Shown here: positions 27,268 to 36,933 of the stretch, one piece after another | Position numbering within the stretch: the stretch's first letter is position 1 | Layout: each line of letters opens with the position of its first letter | Origin: MED-G116 sp038107835 | GTDB taxonomy: Bacteria; Pseudomonadota; Alphaproteobacteria; Puniceispirillales; Puniceispirillaceae | NCBI GenBank assembly: GCA_038107835.1 | Contig: JAYNHH010000010.1 | Location: forward strand, 1-64,000 | DNA length: 64,000 nt | Direction of reading: 5' to 3' | Notes under the pieces: generated by a model | Databases searched by the model: none | Told to the model about the DNA's origin: nothing | What the model saw: only the letters and a program-made list of their open reading frames with translations | Program-made: the position numbers and the translations under genes

Positions 27268-27918
27268 TCAGTCATCTGGCACCGCCGCCAGCAATGCCTC
27301 AACCGTTGGCCTAATGCGTCTGGCGATTTCATCAACACCTGCCCGGTTGGGATGCATGCCATCCGGCTGGTTGAATTCTGGAACGAGGGCCACCCCATCC
27401 AGAAAGAAGGGATAGAAAATCACCCCGTCACGCGCACCCAACTGGGTGTAGATGGCGTCAAATTCCCCGGCATAATCCTCGCCAAGATTCCGCGGCGCCT
27501 GCATGCCAGCCAGCATCACGGTGATTTTCCGGCTGGTGGCACGGTCGATGATCGCCGCCAGATTGGCCTTCGTCGCCGCTGGCTCGAGACCGCGCAGCAG
27601 ATCATTGCCACCAAGGACAATAATCAGGGCATCTGGGTTTTCGGCGAGCGACCAGTCAAGCCGCGCCAGGCCACCAGCCGTGGTGTCACCGGAAACGCCC
27701 GCATTCAACACCTCAACATCATGGCCCGCGCCGGCCAGTTCCGCCTGCAGGATATCAGGAAAGGCCTCGCCCTGCGGCAGACCATGACCTGCGACAAGCG
27801 AGTCACCCAGAACCATCAGCCGCAGCCTTGTATCACCATCTGCGAGGGCAGGGTGGCAGACCAGAAACAGCGGCACCACCAATAACAGGGCAAGCGCCCG
27901 CTGCCGGATGGGCCACAT
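27268..27918 (-). CDS. TesA-like arylesterase/lysophospholipase (SGNH hydrolase)
   Basis: Periplasmic SGNH/GDSL hydrolase of about 216 residues from MWPIRQRA. A signal peptide ends near HPALADG. The blocks are GDSLVAGHGL (catalytic Ser), NAGVSGDTTAGG, GGNDLLRG and DGMHPNRAG (catalytic Asp-His). Family members hydrolyse acyl esters and thioesters. It is divergent from a YbbA/YbbP-type ABC exporter pair, the same neighbourhood as tesA-ybbA-ybbP in many proteobacteria. Upstream in-frame starts at 27942 and 27963 are possible. Confidence 0.88.
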   Translation of the reverse strand: MWPIRQRALALLLVVPLFLVCHPALADGDTRLRLMVLGDSLVAGHGLPQGEAFPDILQAELAGAGHDVEVLNAGVSGDTTAGGLARLDWSLAENPDALIIVLGGNDLLRGLEPAATKANLAAIIDRATSRKITVMLAGMQAPRNLGEDYAGEFDAIYTQLGARDGVIFYPFFLDGVALVPEFNQPDGMHPNRAGVDEIARRIRPTVEALLAAVPDD

Positions 27919-28138
27919 GACACGCGGCGGTGCTGACGTCATCGACAAAAAAACTGCGAACAAATGATTGACCCCCCTTTGTTAACGCCCATATCCCCTA
28001 GATATGATCGCGTCCAGATCGACAACCCTCATATGGTGACAATTACTGTACAGATGGTGATGTGGGAACAACTCTGGGCATATTCCAGACTAAAAGATGA
28101 TTTCACCAGATCGAACAACCAGTTTAGGGACCCCTGAA

Positions 28139-28858
28139 ATGCCAACTCCCGCCAAGACACCAGCCACGCCACCATCCGTCATCATGCTCGATAATGCCCG
28201 ACTGGCACTGAAAAGTGCAGATGGCATGATCGACATTCTCAAAGGCATTTCACTTGCCATCTCCGCAGGCGAGAGTGTTGGCATTCTTGGGCCCAGCGGC
28301 GCTGGCAAGACAAGCCTGCTGATGATCATGTCCGGGCTGGAGAGCCTGAGCAGCGGCACCATTCAGCTTGCCAATCAGGACATCACCGTCATGGGTGAGG
28401 ATTCACTGGCGGCACTGCGCCGCGACAAGGTTGGTATCGTCTTTCAGGCCTTTCGGCTGATCCCGTCGATGACGGCAATCCAGAATGTGGCGGTGCCGCT
28501 TGAACTTGCCGGCAATCGTGCGGCCGAGGAACTGGCGCAGGCGGCACTCGAATCCGTCGGACTTGGGCACCGGCTGACACATTTGCCAGACCAGCTCTCG
28601 GGGGGAGAGCAACAGCGTGTCGCCATCGCCAGAGCCATCGCCCCGCGTCCGCAGATCCTGCTTGCCGATGAGCCAACCGGAAATCTTGACAGCGCCACCG
28701 GCGAGAGTGTGATCAACACGCTGTTCGCCGCAGCAGAGGCCGCCGGTGCCGCGCTTGTACTGGTCACGCATGATGCCGGCCTTGCGAAACGCTGTTCACG
28801 TGTCCTGCACATAGAGGACGGCCTGCTGGTCCATGACAGCGCCACCGCCGCATCATGA
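28139..28858 (+). CDS. ABC transporter ATP-binding protein (YbbA-like)
   Basis: MacB/LolD-type ATPase of 239 residues. It has Walker A GPSGAGKTS, the signature LSGGEQQRV, and Walker B ILLADEPTGNLD, the last phrase being typical of the LolD/MacB/YbbA branch. The start ATG 28139 follows AGGGA; an in-frame ATG at 28097 is an alternative. It overlaps the permease gene by ATGA and is divergent from the TesA-like gene. Confidence 0.9.
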   Translation: MPTPAKTPATPPSVIMLDNARLALKSADGMIDILKGISLAISAGESVGILGPSGAGKTSLLMIMSGLESLSSGTIQLANQDITVMGEDSLAALRRDKVGIVFQAFRLIPSMTAIQNVAVPLELAGNRAAEELAQAALESVGLGHRLTHLPDQLSGGEQQRVAIARAIAPRPQILLADEPTGNLDSATGESVINTLFAAAEAAGAALVLVTHDAGLAKRCSRVLHIEDGLLVHDSATAAS

Positions 28859-31410
28859 ACCAGCACACTGACCCACAGGCCACAACGGGGCGCAGCGACT
28901 GGTCACTGGCATGGCGCTTTGCCCGCCGTGAGGTACGTGGCAGCGTGCGGCGGTTTCGTGTTTTTCTGATGGCTCTGCTTCTTGGCGTTGCCGCAATCGG
29001 TACCGTTGGCTCGGTGGCTGAGGCGATGCGCGATGGCATTGCCAACAATGCCCGGGCATTGCTGGGCGGCGATGTCGAACTGCAGAGCCGGCACACCGCT
29101 CCTGACGCGGCAGTTCGTGAGGCGGCCTCACGCTATGGCACACTGTCCAACACGGTGCAGATGCGTGCCATGCTGCAAACCGATAATGACCGCAAGCTGG
29201 TCGAGCTGAAGGCCGTTGATCAACACTGGCCTCTTGTCGGTGCGGCCGAACTGGAAGTGACAAATGCCGGCAATCTGAGCCTGCAAGACGCGCTTGCCGA
29301 TAATGGCATGGTTGCCGACGCGCAATTGCTGCGGATGCTGGGATTGTCGCCCGGCGACACTGCGCGGCTTGGCGAGGCCACTGTCCGTGTCTCTGCGGCG
29401 CTGCTCTATGAACCGGACAGATCCGTCAGCTTCATCAGCTTTGGTCCCCGCGTTTTGATCTCCGCCGAAACACTGGCGACGACGAAGCTGGCACAGCCTG
29501 GTGCTTTCATCACTTACAATTCACGGCTGCTGCTGGATGATATCACCACCACCAAACAGGCCGTCGAAACGCTGGAGATGGTCACGGCGGACACCAATGT
29601 CAGGGTCCGTGATGTTGACGATGCCGCGCCCGGCTTTGAGGAATTTATCGACAGGGCAGAAGTGTTTCTGGTGCTTGTCGGGCTGACAGCGCTGCTGATT
29701 GGCGGGCTTGGCGTCGCTGGTGCGGTGCGGGCGTGGCTTGCCAGCCGGATGCCGGTGATCGCCACATTGAAATGTCTTGGCGCGCCGGCGCGGCTGATTT
29801 TCCGGATCTATCTGCTGCAGGTAATGCTAATCGCCAGCCTTGGTGTCTGCCTTGGTGTGATCCTGGCAGCCATGGCACCGGCACTCGCGCTTGATGTTCT
29901 TGATGCCTACATCACGGTGCCTCTGACGCTGTCGGTCTATCCGGTGCCGCTTGCCATCGCCGCTGGCTTCGGCCTTGTCACGTCGTTTCTGTTCGCGCTA
30001 TGGCCAGTTGCAAAGGCCGAGGAGGTGCGGGCCGCCCATCTGTTCCGCAGCCTTGTCGAGATGCCGCAGGGTCGGCCCCGGACAATCTATCTGGTGATGA
30101 CAGGCGCGGCGCTTGGCGCGCTGGCTCTGCTGGCGTTTCTGGCAACGCGCAACCTTGCTCTGACCCTCAGCTTTGTCGGCGGCTCCATCGCGGCACTTGC
30201 GCTGTTGGCCGGACTTGGTGAGGTTCTGATGCGGGTGATGCGGAAGATGCCATCACCGCGCTATGTGCCGGCGCGGCTGGCGCTGTCAGCAATCACCCGC
30301 CCCGGATCGCCGGTGCGCGCGGTGATCATCGCATTCGGCCTTGGGCTATCGGTGCTGGTTGCCGTGGCTCTCTCGCAGGCCAATCTGAGCCGGCAGATCG
30401 ACATGCGCGTCGCCGAGGAAGCGCCGGCCTGGTTTTTCATCGACATCCAGCCACAGCAGATTGACGAATTTCTGCAGATCGCCGCCGACACCAGCGGCGT
30501 GACCGAAATCACCCGGACACCAATGTTGCGGGGGCGTGTCACCGCAATTGGCGGCAGGCAGGCCGGTGATTTTGACCCGCAGAATGGTGCGGCGTGGGTT
30601 TTGCGGGGGGACCGGGCGCTGACATGGGCCAGCGTCCCGCCTGCAGGCACGGAGATCATCGCCGGCGAATGGTGGCTGGCCAGTTACCGCGGTACGCCCC
30701 TTGTTTCGATGTCGGAAGAGGAAGCGCACGAGCTTGGTGTGTGGGTCGGGGACAGCATTGCCTTCAATGTGCTCGGTCGCAAATTCGAGGCCACCATCAC
30801 CAGCATACGGCATGTTGAGTGGGAGAGCTTCTCGCTGAATTTTGTTTTCATTCTGTCGCCGGGAATGCTGGAGGCGGCGCCACACAGCTGGATGGCGACA
30901 ACACATGTGAGTGACGATCTGGCCGCAGACCGCGTCGAGGCCAGGGTGACGGACAGATTTTCCAACGTCTCGGCCATTTCGGTTCGGGAGGCAGTGGCCA
31001 CTGCACAGCGCATCATCGGCCTGCTTGGCAGCGCCGTCCAGCTGACAGCGCTGATCACTCTTGTTGCTGGCATCGCCGTTCTGGCTGGCACCGTTGCCAG
31101 CACCGAGGCGCAGCGGCTGGCGGATTCGGTTATCCTCAAGGTGCTGGGGGCTACCAGGCTCTCGATCATCATTGCCTGGTTCTTTGAATATGCGCTGCTT
31201 GGCGTGTTGACCGCCTTTGCCGCCACGCTGATTGGCTCACTCGCCAGCTGGGCGTTGATCACACAGTTTCTGCAGGCTGATTTCGTGTTCTATGGCAAGC
31301 TCGTGCTGACCACCAGCTTTGCTGGCGCTGGCGCAACCGCACTGTTGGGGCTTGCCGGGGCGACCCGCACTTTGGGGCGCAAACCCGCACCGTTGCTGCG
31401 CGAAGCCTAG
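28855..31410 (+). CDS. FtsX-like ABC transporter permease (YbbP-like)
   Basis: Large permease of 851 residues with two FtsX domains separated by periplasmic regions, about ten transmembrane spans in total. Hydrophobic blocks lie near residues 30-50, 265-300, 310-400, 410-460, 490-510 and 710-840. It pairs with the preceding YbbA-like ATPase (ATGA overlap). The E. coli counterpart's substrate is not established; release or movement of lipids or lipoproteins is the usual suggestion. The stop overlaps the convergent tmoW stop in CTAG. Confidence 0.88.
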   Translation: MNQHTDPQATTGRSDWSLAWRFARREVRGSVRRFRVFLMALLLGVAAIGTVGSVAEAMRDGIANNARALLGGDVELQSRHTAPDAAVREAASRYGTLSNTVQMRAMLQTDNDRKLVELKAVDQHWPLVGAAELEVTNAGNLSLQDALADNGMVADAQLLRMLGLSPGDTARLGEATVRVSAALLYEPDRSVSFISFGPRVLISAETLATTKLAQPGAFITYNSRLLLDDITTTKQAVETLEMVTADTNVRVRDVDDAAPGFEEFIDRAEVFLVLVGLTALLIGGLGVAGAVRAWLASRMPVIATLKCLGAPARLIFRIYLLQVMLIASLGVCLGVILAAMAPALALDVLDAYITVPLTLSVYPVPLAIAAGFGLVTSFLFALWPVAKAEEVRAAHLFRSLVEMPQGRPRTIYLVMTGAALGALALLAFLATRNLALTLSFVGGSIAALALLAGLGEVLMRVMRKMPSPRYVPARLALSAITRPGSPVRAVIIAFGLGLSVLVAVALSQANLSRQIDMRVAEEAPAWFFIDIQPQQIDEFLQIAADTSGVTEITRTPMLRGRVTAIGGRQAGDFDPQNGAAWVLRGDRALTWASVPPAGTEIIAGEWWLASYRGTPLVSMSEEEAHELGVWVGDSIAFNVLGRKFEATITSIRHVEWESFSLNFVFILSPGMLEAAPHSWMATTHVSDDLAADRVEARVTDRFSNVSAISVREAVATAQRIIGLLGSAVQLTALITLVAGIAVLAGTVASTEAQRLADSVILKVLGATRLSIIIAWFFEYALLGVLTAFAATLIGSLASWALITQFLQADFVFYGKLVLTTSFAGAGATALLGLAGATRTLGRKPAPLLREA

Positions 31411-33404
31411 GTCACAAAGCCAAGGCGTTTTTTCTGCTGGTTCGACCATTCGACCAGCAGCCGGTCAGCCGTGAGGCCGATCAGCGAAACGCACAGCCCA
31501 ATCACCAGACCCTTGCCACCATCATTGAATGACAGCGCCCGAAAGATTTCCTGGCTGAGATCAACCGTGCCGATAAAACCGGCAATCATCACCATGAACA
31601 GGGCAAACATCAGCGTCTGGTTGAGACCAAGCAGCATCTCAGGAAAGGCCATCGGCATCCGCACCTTCCACAGCATCTGGCGTTCGGTACATCCCGAGGT
31701 CAGTGCCGCCTCAACAATCTGGCTCGGAATGTTGCGCAGACCGAAAATGGTATAGCGGGTGATCGGAATGGTGGCATAGACGACAATGGCAAAAATCGCC
31801 GAGACATCGCTGATCTGGAACAGCATCACCGCTGGCAGCAGATAGATGAAAGACGGGAAGGTCTGGAAGGTATCGCACAACCCCAGAACAAATTTCGTCC
31901 GCCGGTCCTTTTTCGCCGCCCAGATACCAAGCGGAATGCCAATAGCAGCACAAATGCACAGCGCCACAAAGACCATATAGAGCGTAATCACGGCGCGCAC
32001 CCAATAGCCCGAGGCGGCAATGAAGAAGACAAAACCCATGACGGTCAAAGCCAGCTTCCAGCGGCCAAGTTTCCAGCCAACACAGCCAATCAGCGCCATC
32101 ACTGCCACCCACGGCATCGACTGGAATGTTGCCTTGGTTGGCATGAACACATAGACCAGCAGAAAATCACGCAGGATCCCCAGCGGGGTAAACAGCGAGG
32201 TGGTAATGAATTTGATCATCGCATCCAGATAACCGGAGATCGAGACCGTGTAATCCTTCGGCAGCTGCACGGCGGCCTCTGTCAGGCTGGCAAGCACCAT
32301 CGAGCCGGCAATGATCAGCGCCATGGCGCAGAGATAGGGATGGCGCACCCAGAGCGGGCCATCCTTGATCCGCTCCGGCTCCTTTTCGACGAGTGCCTGG
32401 CTGAAGCGATCAAGAGTCACGGCGATCAGGACAACGGCAACGCCGATTTCAAAGGCCTGACCAAGGCGCAGATTCTGCAACCTGGCAAGCAGATCATGGC
32501 CAAGGCCGGGCTGGCCGATAAAGGAGGCGATCACCACCATCGCAAGACATTGCATGATCACCTGATTGACACCCAGCATCAGTGCCGAGCGTGCCGAGGG
32601 AATTTCGACCTTGTAGAGCATCTGCCAGCGAGTGCAGCCAGCCATGATACCAGCCTCACGAACCTCGCTGGAAATTTCACGCAGACCCAGCATGGTCAGC
32701 CGGGTCATGGGCGGAAAGGCAAAAATCACCGTGGCAATGACACCCGCCTTTGCCCCGACGCCAAAGAAGATGGCAACAAGAATGAGATAGGAGAAATGTG
32801 GCAGCGACTGCAGGATGTTGAGCATCGGCGCGACAACCATGGCAACCCTCTGCCGCTTTGCCGCCGCGATGCCAAGCAGCAGGCCGATGATTGCGGCAAG
32901 CGGCACCGAAACGGCGATGGCTGACAATGTCTTCATCGACAGCTCCCAGATGCCCCGCAGGCTGAACAGCGATAGATAGAAGAAGGTGCCGCCACCGAGC
33001 AGCGCCAGCCGCCAGCCGCGAAGATAGAGGCCAAAAACGATCATCAGGCCGACGATCATCACCCATGGCATCGGGCCAAAGGCACCAAATCCCTTATAGA
33101 GGAGTGCCTCGGTGAAATCGAGCGGCACATCAATGCCTCGGGCAATCGACCGGGTGGTATCCCGGAAGGTGAACAGGCCGAAGATTTCGTAGGATCGCAG
33201 AAATTTGATCCCGGCATTGACCCAGTCGACGAAGGGGATCAGACCCTCAATCGTGCCGCAGCCACCAAGGCAGCTTTTTGGCGGTACGATTGCCCAGGAG
33301 GGCAGCAATGGCTTGAACAGCCACAGCAGAGCGAAAGGTATCACCGGCGCCAGCATAGTCAGGCGAGATGGCATCTGCTCAGTTGCTGGGACCGGACCAG
33401 CCAT
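31407..33404 (-). CDS. tmoW: TMAO ABC transporter permease, fused double permease
   Basis: Inner-membrane permease of 665 residues with two BPD_transp_1 domains in one chain. Each has an EAA-type loop: EVREAGIMAGCTRWQMLYKV in the first half and IVEAALTSGCTERQMLWKV in the second. ProW-type proteins normally carry one such domain; the doubled architecture fits the TmoW permease of trimethylamine N-oxide importers. It lies 2 bp after tmoV and downstream of tmoX and tmm, which is the main basis for assigning TMAO rather than glycine betaine. Confidence 0.85.
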   Translation of the reverse strand: MAGPVPATEQMPSRLTMLAPVIPFALLWLFKPLLPSWAIVPPKSCLGGCGTIEGLIPFVDWVNAGIKFLRSYEIFGLFTFRDTTRSIARGIDVPLDFTEALLYKGFGAFGPMPWVMIVGLMIVFGLYLRGWRLALLGGGTFFYLSLFSLRGIWELSMKTLSAIAVSVPLAAIIGLLLGIAAAKRQRVAMVVAPMLNILQSLPHFSYLILVAIFFGVGAKAGVIATVIFAFPPMTRLTMLGLREISSEVREAGIMAGCTRWQMLYKVEIPSARSALMLGVNQVIMQCLAMVVIASFIGQPGLGHDLLARLQNLRLGQAFEIGVAVVLIAVTLDRFSQALVEKEPERIKDGPLWVRHPYLCAMALIIAGSMVLASLTEAAVQLPKDYTVSISGYLDAMIKFITTSLFTPLGILRDFLLVYVFMPTKATFQSMPWVAVMALIGCVGWKLGRWKLALTVMGFVFFIAASGYWVRAVITLYMVFVALCICAAIGIPLGIWAAKKDRRTKFVLGLCDTFQTFPSFIYLLPAVMLFQISDVSAIFAIVVYATIPITRYTIFGLRNIPSQIVEAALTSGCTERQMLWKVRMPMAFPEMLLGLNQTLMFALFMVMIAGFIGTVDLSQEIFRALSFNDGGKGLVIGLCVSLIGLTADRLLVEWSNQQKKRLGFVT

Positions 33405-33406
33405 GA

Positions 33407-34447
33407 TCAGGCCCCACCAGAACTGGTTTCTGTGTCGAACAGGATGGCGGCAACCTGTTGACGGGACAATTCACCACAGATGTTGCCAGCGTCATCCAGC
33501 ACCGTGACGTCATCTGGCTGCATCAGCACGGCCGACGCCACCGAGGCGATCCGATCCTTTGCCTTGACGCTGATCCTGCCTGGTTTCTTCTTTTTTGTTG
33601 GCTGCATCAGACTGGCCACCGACAGCAGCTTTGCCCGGGGAATGTCCCTTGTGAATTCCGCCACATAGTCTGTTGCCGGATTGGTGATCAGCTCCTCGGC
33701 TGTGCCAATCTGAACGATCTCACCCTCAAACATGATGGCTATGCGATCTGCGAGGCGAATGGCCTCGTCAAAATCATGCGTGATGAAGACGATGGTCTTG
33801 TGCAGCATGCTCTGCAGCCGCAGAAACTCGTTCTGCATTTCCTTGCGGATCAGGGGATCAAGTGCCGAAAATGGCTCGTCGAGAAACCATACATCAGGTT
33901 CAGCCGCAAGCGACCGGGCAAGGCCAACACGCTGCTGCTGGCCACCCGAGAGCTCCCGCGGGAAATATTTGTCGCGTCCCTCGAGGCCAACAAGCTCGAT
34001 GATCTCGCGAGCCTTGGCCTCCCTTTCCTCTTTGTCAATTCCCTGCACCTCAAGCGGAAAGGCAATGTTCTGAATGACGTTGCGGTGCGGCAACAGGGCA
34101 AAGTTCTGAAAGACCATGCCCATCTTGTGACGCCGGATTTCGATCAATTCATCATTGCTGGCACGCAGCAGATCGGTGCCATCAAAATCAATCTCGCCAC
34201 CTGTCGGATCGATGAGTTTCGACATGCAGCGCACAAGCGTTGATTTACCTGATCCGCTAAGCCCCATGATGACGAGAATCTCGCCGGTATGGACATCTAT
34301 CGTGGCATCGCGGACAGCCGAAATGTAATTGCCGTCACGAATGGCCTGGGTGGTGGGCTTGTTGTTATGTGAGGCAAGAAACCCCGCTGGATCATCCCCA
34401 TAGAGTTTCCAGACATTGCGGCAGGAAATTTTCTTTACTTTGGTCAT
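33407..34447 (-). CDS. tmoV: TMAO ABC transporter ATP-binding protein
   Basis: Cytosolic ATPase of 346 residues energising the TMAO importer. It has Walker A GLSGSGKST (about 62-70), the signature LSGGQQQRVGLARSL and Walker B VWFLDEPFSALD. An extended C-terminus (about 270-346) replaces the tandem CBS pair of ProV/OpuA with one CBS-like segment (LMQPDDVTVLDDAGNICG). It is followed 2 bp later by tmoW and preceded by tmoX, with a terminator-like hairpin between. Confidence 0.88.
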   Translation of the reverse strand: MTKVKKISCRNVWKLYGDDPAGFLASHNNKPTTQAIRDGNYISAVRDATIDVHTGEILVIMGLSGSGKSTLVRCMSKLIDPTGGEIDFDGTDLLRASNDELIEIRRHKMGMVFQNFALLPHRNVIQNIAFPLEVQGIDKEEREAKAREIIELVGLEGRDKYFPRELSGGQQQRVGLARSLAAEPDVWFLDEPFSALDPLIRKEMQNEFLRLQSMLHKTIVFITHDFDEAIRLADRIAIMFEGEIVQIGTAEELITNPATDYVAEFTRDIPRAKLLSVASLMQPTKKKKPGRISVKAKDRIASVASAVLMQPDDVTVLDDAGNICGELSRQQVAAILFDTETSSGGA

Positions 34448-34478
34448 AACGATACGCCCGAAATCAAAAAACAGTAAG

Positions 34479-34504
34479 GGCCCAACCGAAAATCCGGTTG
34501 GGCC
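34479..34504 (-). terminator. Hairpin between tmoX and tmoV
   Basis: GGCCCAACCG and CGGTTGGGCC form a perfect 10-bp stem with a 6-nt loop. On the minus strand it is followed by TTACTGTTTTTTG. It lies between the binding-protein stop and the ATPase start and would act as a partial terminator or RNA 3' stabiliser that raises tmoX message over tmoVW. Confidence 0.75.
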
Positions 34505-34525
34505 GTATTGTCAGGTCAGGAAGGA

Positions 34526-35476
34526 TTACTTAATCCACGCTTTCCACTTTGACTCATGCTCCTTCAGCCACTGCTGCGCAGCCGCTGGAACCTCGAGACC
34601 GTCAGTGTCAACATAATTGGCCATTTTGTCGATGTCAGGACCAGAGAAATTCATCTGCTGGGCAATTTTGAATGCCTTCGGATGGTTTTTCTCGAAATCC
34701 TTGTTCACGCCGATTTTCAGGTAACCATTGGCAGGGTTGCCACAGTCATACAGCGCGTTCGGATTCACACCCCATGATGCGTCAGATGTGCATTTTGGAT
34801 CATGGGTCGGGAACTCGACGAACTTACCGGCATATTTTGCACCAATGAAGTTTGGTGACCAGTTGAAGATCACAACCGGCTTCTTCTGCGCCGCCGCAGC
34901 GTCAAGCTCGGCCCAGATGGCGCCGGCAGAACCTGCGTTGCGGACAACGAAGTTCATTCCCAGAGCCTCAACCTTTTCAGCATCATGCTTCAGCCAGTCA
35001 ACCGGACCACCGATGAACACGCCTTTGCCACCAGAATCGGCGCGGGCGAACATCTCCGAACAGTTGTTCAGCGCCTTCCAGTCAGGCAGACCCGGGCAGA
35101 CTTCCTCGATGTATTCCGGATACCACCAGTCTTCGCGGGTGACCGCGTCATGTGTCAGAAGGTCGATGACATTACCGGTTTCCAGCGACTTGGTGAAAGA
35201 TGCACCAAAGGCACCTTCCCAAACCTCGTGAACGATGTCGATGTCGCCATCAGCCATCGCCTGATAGACGGTTTGGCTGTCCATTGGGACATATTCGATC
35301 TCTTCACCCACCATCTTGAACAGTTCACCGACAACTTCAGCGCCGACAAGCTGGCTTGACCAGTTATGTGTTGGAATTTTGATCGTGCCGCTGCTGTCAG
35401 CAGAAGCGGCCATTGGCATTGCTGTAAGAGCAGTAAACGCAGCTCCGATAACAGCGGTTTTCAGTGTCTTGGACAT
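34526..35476 (-). CDS. tmoX: TMAO-binding periplasmic protein
   Basis: OpuAC-family substrate-binding protein of 316 residues that should capture trimethylamine N-oxide in the periplasm. A signal peptide ends near AASADS. Aromatic-cage candidates appear in THNWSSQLVG, HEVWEGAFG, EDWWYPEY and FNWSPNFIG. The start MSKTLKT follows GGGAGGT; an in-frame TTG 18 bp earlier lies before this ribosome site and is rejected. It directly follows tmm and precedes tmoV and tmoW, the order seen in TMA-oxidising marine bacteria. Glycine betaine is the alternative ligand. Confidence 0.85.
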   Translation of the reverse strand: MSKTLKTAVIGAAFTALTAMPMAASADSSGTIKIPTHNWSSQLVGAEVVGELFKMVGEEIEYVPMDSQTVYQAMADGDIDIVHEVWEGAFGASFTKSLETGNVIDLLTHDAVTREDWWYPEYIEEVCPGLPDWKALNNCSEMFARADSGGKGVFIGGPVDWLKHDAEKVEALGMNFVVRNAGSAGAIWAELDAAAAQKKPVVIFNWSPNFIGAKYAGKFVEFPTHDPKCTSDASWGVNPNALYDCGNPANGYLKIGVNKDFEKNHPKAFKIAQQMNFSGPDIDKMANYVDTDGLEVPAAAQQWLKEHESKWKAWIK

Positions 35477-35524
35477 TTTATACCTCCCTTTCAAACACCT
35501 GTTAATTTAGCAAGTTGCTTTTCA

Positions 35525-36865
35525 TTATTCTTGCAGATACGACTCCAGACTATCGTCCAGAGCCTCGACCCAGCTTGTGTGGTGTGCCGGGGCGAGTGTT
35601 CCGGTCATTGGCGATGTGTAGCCATGATCACGGAATGTCATGATCCCTTTTTTCTTGTGGCCCTTCCATTCGATGAATGCCTGATTGGCAGCCTCGATAT
35701 CGAAGGTGGGATAGTCGGTTTCATCAATCAGTTCACCTGTATAGGCACCCTGGTAGCGAATACAGGCATAATCATCCTCCAGCGCCTCCTCGGCTTTCTG
35801 CCGGGCGAGAACATCAGCCTCCATGGCCGCCGCATCAGGTAGAGCAATTCGCCCCATGATGATATCACGCACATACCAAGCCTGCGCATCAAACATGTTG
35901 AATGTGTACCACTGATCCTGCATGCCAAGGTAGAACATCGCCGGATTCGGGTTGAAGACCACACCCTTATAGAGGTCTGACGTTGCCAGACGGTTATCTG
36001 TCTTCAGCCGCAGGGCATCTGGCAGAAAGCCGAAATGATGCCTGTAGCCAGTACACAGGATGATCGTATCAATTTTCTTTGACTGGCCGTCCTTGAAATG
36101 GGCAACGCCCTTTTCAACCTTGACCAGTGCTGGCACCTCCTGCCAATTGTCCGGCCATTCATAGCCAATTGGCGCGGTGCGATGGGCAACGGTCACCGAT
36201 TTGCAGCCATATTTCCAGCATTGCGAGCCAATATCCTCAGCCGAATAGCTGGTACCCAGAATCAGGATGTCCTGCCCGGCAAATTCCCGCGCATCGCGAA
36301 AATCATGGGCATGCAGAATGCGGCCGTTGAAATTCTCAAACCCTTCATAATGGGGAACGTTGGGCATCGAGAAATGTCCCGACGCAACAATCACATGATC
36401 ATATTCCTCGATGGTCTCGCTGTCGCTGACACCATCCCGCGCCGTGACAGTGAATTTCGCCGAAGCAGGGTCATAACGCACATCACGCACATTGGTGTTG
36501 AAGCGGATATATTTGCGGACGCCGGCTTTCTCGACGCGTCCCTTTATATAGTCAAAAAGCACCGGGCGGGGCGGATAGCTGGCAATCGGCTTGCCGAAAT
36601 GTTCCTCGAACGTGTAATCGGCAAATTCAAGACCTTCCTTGGGACCATTCGACCAGAGATAACGATACATCGAGCCATGGCAGGGATTGCCATGCTCATC
36701 AACGCCGGTGCGCCAGGTGTAGTTCCACAGGCCACCCCAATCCGACTGTTTTTCAAAACAGACAATTTCTGGGATTTCAGCGCCCTTGCTCGCCGCTGAC
36801 TGAAAAGCACGCAATTGCGCAAGGCCGCTTGGCCCAGCACCAATGATCGCCACTTTCTTTGTCAT
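35525..36865 (-). CDS. tmm: Trimethylamine monooxygenase
   Basis: Flavin-containing monooxygenase of 446 residues that oxidises trimethylamine to TMAO using NADPH and oxygen. FAD-binding GAGPSGL lies at residues 9-15, followed by WGGLWNYTWRTG, typical of bacterial FMOs. The NADPH-binding segment reads LILGTSYSAEDIG, and the FMO fingerprint (FxGxxxHxxxF-like) appears around HAHDFRDAREFAGQ. Length and the presence of tmoXVW, gmaS and tdm in the same locus support Tmm over other FMOs. GGGGAGG precedes the start. It yields the same compound the Tmo importer brings in. Confidence 0.92.
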   Translation of the reverse strand: MTKKVAIIGAGPSGLAQLRAFQSAASKGAEIPEIVCFEKQSDWGGLWNYTWRTGVDEHGNPCHGSMYRYLWSNGPKEGLEFADYTFEEHFGKPIASYPPRPVLFDYIKGRVEKAGVRKYIRFNTNVRDVRYDPASAKFTVTARDGVSDSETIEEYDHVIVASGHFSMPNVPHYEGFENFNGRILHAHDFRDAREFAGQDILILGTSYSAEDIGSQCWKYGCKSVTVAHRTAPIGYEWPDNWQEVPALVKVEKGVAHFKDGQSKKIDTIILCTGYRHHFGFLPDALRLKTDNRLATSDLYKGVVFNPNPAMFYLGMQDQWYTFNMFDAQAWYVRDIIMGRIALPDAAAMEADVLARQKAEEALEDDYACIRYQGAYTGELIDETDYPTFDIEAANQAFIEWKGHKKKGIMTFRDHGYTSPMTGTLAPAHHTSWVEALDDSLESYLQE

Positions 36866-36933
36866 CGCTACCTCCCCAGGTATTCCCCGTCTTACGGAGT
36901 ATTAATGTTTTCTTTACCTCTAAATAGCCTTGT